This document shows positions 58,208-64,000 of a DNA stretch of 64,000 nucleotides, in pieces. Under the pieces are notes generated by a model, which did no database searches, was not told where the DNA came from, and was given only the letters and a program-made list of their open reading frames with translations. Origin of the DNA: a virus; the IMG/VR virus record IMGVR_UViG_3300023179_000041, positions 1 through 64,000 of that record. One strand, given 5' to 3'. A program made the position numbers and the translations under genes. Numbering within the stretch: position 1 is the stretch's first letter; every line of letters starts with the position of its first letter.

Positions 58208-58417
58208 ATGGACAAAAAGACCCAGACACTCGACCAAGTTGTTAAGGGCGGCGCTCTTGGCGTCGTTGTTTATCTTTGCGATAAGTACAGCGTCGACGCG
58301 ACATTGACTGCTCTTTTGATGCCGCTTGCTGCTGCCGTTTTTGCTTGGGCAAGCACCAAGGTCGGTGACCCATCGGTTGCTTCATTCCTTGCAAAGAAGG
58401 AGCAGGCCAAGAAATAG
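58208..58417 (+). CDS. Holin-like membrane protein, 69 aa
   Basis: One to two membrane spans (GGALGVVVYLCDKY and TALLMPLAAAVFAWASTKV) and a Lys-rich end, typical of small actinophage holins. AAAGGAG precedes the ATG. Directly upstream of a second membrane protein and the endolysin. Confidence 0.7.
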   Translation: MDKKTQTLDQVVKGGALGVVVYLCDKYSVDATLTALLMPLAAAVFAWASTKVGDPSVASFLAKKEQAKK

Positions 58418-58434
58418 GTATCGCTACCTCGGAC

Positions 58435-58473
58435 GTGTGCGCCCAGTGCGTAAACACTCCGCTGGGCGCACAC
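58435..58473 (+). terminator. 12-bp hairpin between the two membrane protein genes
   Basis: GTGTGCGCCCAG (58435-58446) pairs perfectly with CTGGGCGCACAC (58462-58473). There is no U-tract, so it may shape expression within the operon. Confidence 0.5.
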
Positions 58474-58488
58474 TCTGGCTGAAAGAAT

Positions 58489-58737
58489 ATGGACCTCATC
58501 AAAAACGTACTTTTGCGAATCATCGCGACATTCGTCGTGACTGGCCTTGGAGTTATTGGCGCAGGCACCATTGCTGGCGTGTCGATAGAAAAGGCAATAT
58601 TTATGGCCGGAATCGGCGGCGTGGCAAATGTGCTTGAAGGTCTTGCTCGCGCATTTTTGACTGATGGCAAGTTGTCTGAAGACGAGGTCAATGCTGTCTT
58701 TTCAAAAATCGAACAAGAAAATCCAGCAGAGCAATAG
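58489..58737 (+). CDS. Second small membrane protein of the lysis cassette, 82 aa
   Basis: Two hydrophobic segments, about 5-31 (KNVLLRIIATFVVTGLGVIG) and 35-55, then an acidic helix (GKLSEDEVNAVFSKIEQE). Likely holin, antiholin or LydB-like partner of the 69-aa protein. Nine nt before the endolysin gene. Confidence 0.65.
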   Translation: MDLIKNVLLRIIATFVVTGLGVIGAGTIAGVSIEKAIFMAGIGGVANVLEGLARAFLTDGKLSEDEVNAVFSKIEQENPAEQ

Positions 58738-58746
58738 GAGATACAG

Positions 58747-59601
58747 ATGTCAGAACTGTACATTGATAAATTGACCCCGCCAAAAGATGTTGCTGGTCAT
58801 AAACCTGGAAAACTCCCGGATGGTCTGCTTTCAAAAGTTGACGGTGGACGTTTGCACTGGCTTGCTGCGAACGCCTGGAAAGCGCTCAAGGCCGCTGCCG
58901 CTGCAGAAGGAATTGAACTGAAGCCAACATCTGCTGGCGACTTGTATCGTTCTTATGATGCACAACTCAAAGTCTTTCTTGAGCGTTACACAAAAGAGCC
59001 GAATGGGAACAGCACTCGCACATTTGAAGGTGTGAAGTGGTACAAGAAGTCTGAAAAACTGGCCAGCCTTGCCGCGCCAGGTACCTCTCAGCACAACAGC
59101 GGATTGGCAGTAGACGTTCATACCGCAAGCGGCGAACGTCTTAAGTGGATGATTGCAAACTGCCGCAAGTTTGGGTGGAGTTGGGAAGTTGTTCCAGAAG
59201 AGCCATGGCACATCCGTTATACGCAAGGCGATAATGTCCCAGAAGCAGTGAAGGCATGGATGGACGCAAATCCAGCAGAGGTCTGCAAGGCCGGCGAGGT
59301 CACTGCTCCGGCAGAACAGCCCAAACCAGCACCTGCTGCTGCAGCACCTGCTGGAGATGTAGATGCTGCCGTGAAGCGCGGAAAGACAAATGCTGCCACG
59401 AATCCAGTTCTGCAACTTGGCGCAAAAGGTGGTACGGTTCGCACCCTCCAGCAACTGCTCAATAAAGCAGGAGTCAAGTGCGCGACCGATGGAGACTTCG
59501 GTCCGAAGACAGAAGCCGCAGTAAAAGAATTCCAGAAGAAAGTTGGTCTGGAAGAAACCGGCATCGTCAATCACAAGACGTGGGCAAAAGTAAATCCGTA
59601 G
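58747..59601 (+). CDS. Endolysin: VanY-type peptidase with peptidoglycan-binding domain
   Basis: 284 aa. M15 fold: the metal motif S114-x-H116-n-G119-x-A121-x-D123 (GTSQHNSGLAVDV) and H155 (PWHIRY) form the zinc site for cleaving L-Ala-D-Glu or D-Ala-D-Ala bonds. A Pro/Ala linker leads to a peptidoglycan-binding domain at about 216-282 (NPVLQLGAKGGTVRTLQQLL ... DGDFGPKTEAAVKEFQ). It lacks a signal peptide, so it needs the holins. AGGAG precedes the ATG. Confidence 0.92.
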   Translation: MSELYIDKLTPPKDVAGHKPGKLPDGLLSKVDGGRLHWLAANAWKALKAAAAAEGIELKPTSAGDLYRSYDAQLKVFLERYTKEPNGNSTRTFEGVKWYKKSEKLASLAAPGTSQHNSGLAVDVHTASGERLKWMIANCRKFGWSWEVVPEEPWHIRYTQGDNVPEAVKAWMDANPAEVCKAGEVTAPAEQPKPAPAAAAPAGDVDAAVKRGKTNAATNPVLQLGAKGGTVRTLQQLLNKAGVKCATDGDFGPKTEAAVKEFQKKVGLEETGIVNHKTWAKVNP

Positions 59602-59643
59602 AGAATACTTCGTCTATACATACAAACCTGTGAGACTTTACCC

Positions 59644-59659
59644 GTTCGCGAAAGCGAAC
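59644..59659 (+). promoter_or_regulatory. 6-bp hairpin with GAAA loop upstream of the tail tube gene
   Basis: GTTCGC-GAAA-GCGAAC lies in the leader between a possible -10 (TATACA, 59615-59620) and AAAGGAG. Confidence 0.4.
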
Positions 59660-59686
59660 AACTAGCAGAACAAAGGAGTCATAACA

Positions 59687-60244
59687 ATGGCTGCATCAAC
59701 ATCCACAATCTCATTTGACGTTCACGACTGCAAGGTCTACCCCGTCACAGCAGATGCCACTGGTGGCATCACCTACGGCGCAGCCGTTGACGTTCCTGGT
59801 ATCCAGGAAGTCTCGGTCGAGCCGAACTTCATCTCGGTTGAGTTGAAGGGTGACGGAAAGGTCCTTGCCAAGAAGGGCAAGGTCGACCGTCTCAACTTCT
59901 CCGCAACATACAGCGAACTGAGCCTCGATGTTCTCGCAGCCATCTTCGGTGGTTCGACAACAACAGCAGGCAGTGGCTCGGCTGAGTCTGCATCGTACGA
60001 GTTCGATGGCGACAGCCTTCCGTACTTCAAGATTGAAGTCTTGGTCAATGACCTTGAGTCTGAACTTGCCGAGATGGTCTTCACGCTGAACAAGTGCCAG
60101 ATTACTGGTGGCACGATTATGTCTGGCTCGACAGACAACTTCTCGACACCATCGTTTGACGCCGAGGCAATCCTCCCGATTGCAACTGGTGTCGGCTTTG
60201 GCAAGGTCACGCTCCGCGAGGCCGCTTCGGGTCTTACCGCCTAA
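59687..60244 (+). CDS. Major tail (tube) protein
   Basis: 185 aa with a tube-fold pattern: FDVHDCKVYPVTADATGGIT, then VEPNFISVELKGDGKVLAKK, LNFSATYSELSLDVLAAIFG and a strand-rich end (EAILPIATGVGFGKV). Comparable actinophage tail tube proteins have the same order. High-quality ribosome site (AAAGGAG) and a strong terminator downstream, as expected for an abundant protein. Confidence 0.85.
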   Translation: MAASTSTISFDVHDCKVYPVTADATGGITYGAAVDVPGIQEVSVEPNFISVELKGDGKVLAKKGKVDRLNFSATYSELSLDVLAAIFGGSTTTAGSGSAESASYEFDGDSLPYFKIEVLVNDLESELAEMVFTLNKCQITGGTIMSGSTDNFSTPSFDAEAILPIATGVGFGKVTLREAASGLTA

Positions 60245-60260
60245 TAACTGAATAGTTCTG

Positions 60261-60311
60261 CTGGCGCCTACGCCAGTCTTGGGGATGTGTGTGACCCCAA
60301 GGCTGGCGTTT
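60261..60311 (+). terminator. Terminator after the tail tube gene
   Basis: CGCCAG (60271-60276) and CTTGGGG (60278-60284) pair with CCCCAAG (60295-60301) and CTGGCG (60303-60308), followed by TTT. A competing small hairpin CTGGCG-CCTA-CGCCAG (60261-60276) overlaps it. Confidence 0.75.
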
Positions 60312-60338
60312 GCGCGTTTGTGACCGTGTATGTATGCT
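60310..60338 (+). promoter_or_regulatory. Promoter TTGCGC-17-TATGCT, leaderless
   Basis: -35 TTGCGC (60310-60315), 17 nt, -10 TATGCT (60333-60338) ending 6 nt before ATG 60345. Confidence 0.6.
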
Positions 60339-60344
60339 GTGTGC

Positions 60345-60875
60345 ATGGACTATACACCGCTAGTACTCAAGAACAAAGGCGTTCCCTGCCTCTTTGCAAA
60401 GACAACCAAAACTGGACCAGCAGAAGAGGATTGGACAAGACAAACAACAGAAGAAGGTGAGCCAATCACAGAAACAATTCATGTCAGATTTACAAATAAC
60501 TCAATTTCTGACATTGAAGAATTTTTTGGCAACCTTGAAAAATGGCAAGAAAGCCTTGAGCAGAAGCCATACAACACACTTAGGCAGACACTTGCTTTTG
60601 CCTTGAAGCGCTCAATTTATGATATTGGCGAAGCGATGCTCGACGGTGAAATAGTTGGCTACTCAAATGTGATAGGAACGGCTTGGTCAATCGCCAATGG
60701 CGTGGACCCTATCGTGGCGAGTCGAATGCTCAGCCAGACAATCGCACTCGCCGAAGAAAACAAAAAGCGTCTAGCCGAAAGTCTGGCTCAAGCACTACCG
60801 GATTTGCAGACTGGAAACAGTGGCTCGGACTCTGGGCCCAAACGGGCCAACCGCTCAAAGAATTCTGGGAACTAA
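60345..60875 (+). CDS. Tail assembly chaperone, short form (gpG-like)
   Basis: 176 aa. N-terminal beta part (LVLKNKGVPCLFAKTTKTG; ETIHVRFTNNSISDIEEFFG), then helices (ALKRSIYDIGEAMLDGEIVG) and a disordered tail. Position between tail tube and tape measure is the standard place of the frameshifted chaperone. Start chosen at ATG 60345 after the TATGCT box; ATG 60330 is possible. Confidence 0.75.
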   Translation: MDYTPLVLKNKGVPCLFAKTTKTGPAEEDWTRQTTEEGEPITETIHVRFTNNSISDIEEFFGNLEKWQESLEQKPYNTLRQTLAFALKRSIYDIGEAMLDGEIVGYSNVIGTAWSIANGVDPIVASRMLSQTIALAEENKKRLAESLAQALPDLQTGNSGSDSGPKRANRSKNSGN

Positions 60876-60988
60876 GTCCAGCGCAACTAGCCGTTGTTTT
60901 TGAATCGCGCGGCTGGATGAAACAGCGCGCTGGCCAAGAGCAACTTATGTCTTTTGCTGCCCAGATGGGGCTGAAGATAGAAAAGTAA
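60762..60988 (+). CDS. Tail assembly chaperone, frameshift extension (gpGT-like)
   Basis: The frame one nt back from the short form stays open to 60988 and encodes GFADWKQWLGLWAQTGQPLK and a helical end GWMKQRAGQEQLM, as in gpT parts of chaperones. A -1 shift would join it. The start given here is the candidate slip site C-AAA-AAG (60761-60767), which lacks a canonical X-XXY-YYZ first base; the real slip site may be elsewhere in 60762-60870. Confidence 0.6.
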
Positions 60989-61036
60989 GGCTTTTCGCAA
61001 ATTTGACATTTCTGCGGGTTGTGGAAAAATATTTAT

Positions 61037-64000
61037 ATGCCTGCAGCATCGAGTGGTGGTGTAACGCCCCTTAGCGTACAAATAAAAATCACCACAACTG
61101 GTGTAAGCGCCGCAGCAAGAGGGATGGGTGCTGTTGGCAAGGCTGGCGGTTCAATGAGCAGGTCGCTTGCCGCAAGTTCAATATCTACAAGAACTCTTGG
61201 CGATGCAATGCGAATGACAGCAACCCTTATGAAATACACGGTTGTTGGCGCATTTATGAATGCTGGGAAACAAGCAATCCAAATGCAGAGACAGTTTGAG
61301 GTGGCGTTTTCTCGGATTAAGGGCTTGGTCGTTGTTGGCGGAGACAGCGTCGACAAAATGCGAGAAAAGGTTCTCTCTCTTGCTGGAGAAACCACAAGAG
61401 CGCCATTGGAACTTGCTGATGCCCTTTATTACATCACCTCTGCCGGCATCAAAGACGCAAGTACGGCGATGGAAGTTCTTGAGTCTTCAGCGAAAGCGGC
61501 AGCAGCAGGTCTTGGAACAACCAATACCGTTGCCGACGCAATCACCTCTACATTGAATGCGTACGGACAGGAAAATTACTCTGCGGCCAAAGCCACCGAC
61601 ATCCTTGTTGCCACCGTGCGTGAAGGTAAAGCAGAAGCCGATACATTTGCTCCTGCACTTGGTAAGGTTCTGCCAGTTGCTGCGGCATACGGTGCATCGT
61701 TTGAAGACGTATCTGCCGCAATCGCTGCCCTATCAAGAGGCGGTTTGTCTGCAGGAACGGCAGCCATCTATGTTCGTCAAACCCTGTCTCAGTTGCTTAA
61801 GCCATCAAAGCAAGCGCAAGAAGTTCTTGCAGGTGTTGGGACCAACGCAGACGAAATTCGCAAGAACATCCAAGAAAAAGGTTTGTTCCCAGCCCTTATG
61901 GAGTTGAGAGACCAACTTGGCGGTATTGAAAATGCTGCAGACTTTACAAAAGTCTTTGGAAACGTTCGCGCCCTAACCGCAGTTTTATCATTGGTCGGTC
62001 CTGCTGCCGAAGACAATGCAAAAATCTTTGAGCGCATGCAATCTGCCACTGGAGACTTGGACTACGCATTTGCTGCTTACGCAGACACAACAGATGCACA
62101 GTTCAACAAAGCAATGGCAGAACAGCAGGCAGCCTTAATTAAACTCGGCGAAGCCCTTAAGCCAGTCATAACAACGTTGCTAAAACTCGGAACTGCAATA
62201 TCAAAAACCCTCGGCGCATTTGTTGGGACTGGATTTGGTAAGGGATTTGCGCGCGTCGCTGCCGGTGCCGTTCTAGCGATTGCTGCTCTTTCAACGGTAA
62301 TGAAAACAATGTCTGCCCTTATTCGATTGGGTTCAAACTTAAACATCACATTGTTTGGAACTCAATTTAGATATAACGCAACAACTGGCGCCATTACAAA
62401 ATATACAACTGGCACAATTACAGCGGCAACAGCAACTGGAACAATGACCAGGTCGGTTGGCGCATGGACTGTGGCAAATGGATTCTTGGCAGGTTCAATC
62501 AGGCTCGTTGCTCTTTCCATGAATTTCTTGACCAAATCAATGACCTATATTATTCCTGTTTTGACTATTGGTTTGATGTTATTCGAAGGTTTCAAGTTTA
62601 TTGCCGGAATGTTCAATAGGGGCAAAGATGGTGCTGATTCACTTGGTCAAAGTGTTGGAAAACTTAACACATTGCTCGATGAAACCGTTAAATACGGAAG
62701 GTCAAACCTTGTATTTGACGTAACAATTAACACAGATAACGCCAATTCAATGGAGGCAATTAAGCGATTGCGTGACGAAATTGAAGAACAATCGCCGAAC
62801 CTATTGCCGGACTTCAAGAACCTTGTCACAAAACAGGGCGCAGAAGCAGGAGCCCTTTATATCCAGTCAATGCTTGACACCGCATTTGCAGGAAATACAA
62901 AAGAGTTCAAAGACACGTTTGTGCAAATGATGCTCTCGGTCCGGCCAGATGTGGCCGCTGCTTTTAAAGAACTTGGCAGCAGCGTTGACTACGACGAAGC
63001 ATTTGGTGACCCGGTTACTAACGCCGAAACATTCCAGGCCCTTGCATCTGCCGTGGCAAGTGGAGGGGATGTTATATCCAGAGCATCGATTAAGGCAGGC
63101 GATGGGCTTGAATCGTTCATTAAAAAAGTTACAGATACTGAAATGGACCAACATGCCGAAAGAAGCAAGGAGGCATTGGGCGCATATGGTCAGGCATTTA
63201 CTGACACAATTCAAAACACCGGACAACTTAATCCACTTGTTGCAAATATTAAAAAGTGGCAAGCATATTTTGAATCTGCTGGCACCAATTCTACCGAACA
63301 AGCCGAAATCATTTCTCAAATTGTTGGACCGGCACTTACAGGTCTAACTGGAGATTTAGACCTTGTTGCAGATTCGACTGGAAACTTTAGGAATGTGTTC
63401 CTAAAGACTGCCAATGAGACTGCTGCCATAAAGTTTATCGAAAATACATTTGGCGTTGAAGGAGCACGCGCTCTAGAAATTCTTGAGGTTTTGCGCGACA
63501 GAATGAGAGCAATCCCAGAAGGTGCAGAAGGTGCAGCACAATCTGCACAAGTTCTTGTTGATGCCCTTGGTGAAATGAAAGTTAAAGCAGAAGATGTTGT
63601 TTATAGCGTTTATGACCTTGATACTGCGGTAACTGCTCTTGGCGACCGTTTTTCTGAAGGTCTGCATCCAGAAGTGCAGGGCCTCGTTGATGATTTTGAT
63701 GCCGCTCAAGCGGCGCTCAAGAATTTCCAAAGAGGCCAAGAAGCCCTTATGGGCGTCACAAGGGGAATGACAGAAGCACAAATTGACTTCCGTGACTCAA
63801 TGCGAGGTTTTAGGGAAGACGCAGCGGCTGCCGGTGGAGACCTTTTCTCCGGAAGCGCCAATGCCGATAAAGCCCAAGAGGGCCTCCTTGACGCAATGGA
63901 CAGCGTCCTCGAAGTGGTGAATCAGTTTGCCCTTAAGGGAGATGAGGCTGGAGCCACACGTGCGCTGGGTGAGGGAATCGCTCGAATTGTCGGAGACGGG
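61037..64000 (+). CDS. Tape measure protein, partial
   Basis: Open to the end of the window (988 codons). Starts at ATG 61037. The TP901-type core has EVAFSRIKGLVVVGGDSVDK, then LAGETTRAPLELADALYYIT, TLNAYGQENYSAAK and GGIENAADFTKVFGNV. Membrane-like spans near residues 395-420 and 510-525 (ITTLLKLGTAISKTLGAFVG region and MTYIIPVLTIGLMLF). It sets tail length and helps DNA entry. The reading frame was followed by eye to position 64000. Confidence 0.9.
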   Translation, partial: MPAASSGGVTPLSVQIKITTTGVSAAARGMGAVGKAGGSMSRSLAASSISTRTLGDAMRMTATLMKYTVVGAFMNAGKQAIQMQRQFEVAFSRIKGLVVVGGDSVDKMREKVLSLAGETTRAPLELADALYYITSAGIKDASTAMEVLESSAKAAAAGLGTTNTVADAITSTLNAYGQENYSAAKATDILVATVREGKAEADTFAPALGKVLPVAAAYGASFEDVSAAIAALSRGGLSAGTAAIYVRQTLSQLLKPSKQAQEVLAGVGTNADEIRKNIQEKGLFPALMELRDQLGGIENAADFTKVFGNVRALTAVLSLVGPAAEDNAKIFERMQSATGDLDYAFAAYADTTDAQFNKAMAEQQAALIKLGEALKPVITTLLKLGTAISKTLGAFVGTGFGKGFARVAAGAVLAIAALSTVMKTMSALIRLGSNLNITLFGTQFRYNATTGAITKYTTGTITAATATGTMTRSVGAWTVANGFLAGSIRLVALSMNFLTKSMTYIIPVLTIGLMLFEGFKFIAGMFNRGKDGADSLGQSVGKLNTLLDETVKYGRSNLVFDVTINTDNANSMEAIKRLRDEIEEQSPNLLPDFKNLVTKQGAEAGALYIQSMLDTAFAGNTKEFKDTFVQMMLSVRPDVAAAFKELGSSVDYDEAFGDPVTNAETFQALASAVASGGDVISRASIKAGDGLESFIKKVTDTEMDQHAERSKEALGAYGQAFTDTIQNTGQLNPLVANIKKWQAYFESAGTNSTEQAEIISQIVGPALTGLTGDLDLVADSTGNFRNVFLKTANETAAIKFIENTFGVEGARALEILEVLRDRMRAIPEGAEGAAQSAQVLVDALGEMKVKAEDVVYSVYDLDTAVTALGDRFSEGLHPEVQGLVDDFDAAQAALKNFQRGQEALMGVTRGMTEAQIDFRDSMRGFREDAAAAGGDLFSGSANADKAQEGLLDAMDSVLEVVNQFALKGDEAGATRALGEGIARIVGDG

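Noticed and set aside
61003-61035. TTGACA upstream of the tape measure gene as a promoter
   Set aside because: No -10 at acceptable spacing; the nearest AT-rich hexamers give 18-21 nt and poor matches.
1-64000. CRISPR array or insertion sequence
   Set aside because: No regularly spaced repeats of CRISPR type and no transposase or terminal inverted repeats were seen.

Overview
The window is part of the genome of a tailed double-stranded DNA phage, most likely a siphovirus with an HK97-type head. Its host was probably an actinobacterium. Evidence for the phage: large terminase, portal fused to a MuF domain, prohead protease, HK97-type capsid protein, head-tail connectors, tail tube, tail assembly chaperone and the start of a tape measure gene. 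Evidence for an actinobacterial host: a WhiB-type iron-sulphur regulator, canonical LexA boxes, many genes preceded by a TAnnnT box 6-7 nt before the ATG (leaderless pattern), and secreted proteins with long Thr/Pro/Val linkers of a kind I associate with Acidimicrobiia. No integrase, repressor, CRISPR array or transposase was seen.

Layout. 1-2.1 kb is GC-rich and built from small cassettes: a TTGnnn-17-TGnTAnAnT promoter, a leader with a strong ribosome site, one or two genes of 25-79 codons, then a hairpin. 2.17-3.64 kb is an extreme CGCG-rich island with two small genes, bounded by a 14-bp direct repeat. 3.66-4.08 kb is non-coding, with repeated pseudoknot-like structures and a tRNA-Thr gene. 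4.1-8.2 kb holds small early-type genes, a PAPS-reductase-like enzyme and a WhiB gene on the minus strand. 7.5-10 kb is the packaging module (TerS-like, a 33-aa Cys-rich protein, TerL, HNH). 10-12.6 kb holds a membrane-anchored lytic transglycosylase, a lipoprotein and small membrane proteins. 12.6-15.2 kb encodes a PhyH-type dioxygenase, a methyltransferase and a secreted subtilase. 15.2-21.3 kb is DNA metabolism: class II ribonucleotide reductase and a nuclease on the minus strand, then a MazG-like enzyme, two more nucleases and SSB. 21.4-34 kb is head and connectors, 34-45 kb tail fibres (one of 1981 aa) and Gly-rich tail proteins. 45-53.3 kb is an enzyme cluster with three Fe/2OG oxygenase-type proteins, a flavin halogenase, unknown partners and two glycosyltransferases. 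53.3-58.1 kb holds a Thr-rich surface-type protein and a SNF2 helicase. 58.2-59.6 kb is a second lysis cassette, and 59.7-64 kb carries tail tube, chaperone and tape measure.

The most interesting proposal is that the 45-53 kb enzymes decorate virion or host-surface proteins. They directly follow two Gly-rich, partly collagen-like tail proteins, one with a segment of roughly 80 residues containing about 23 histidines. Five non-haem-iron dioxygenase candidates occur in the window. The substrate link is inference; the gene order and motifs are visible.
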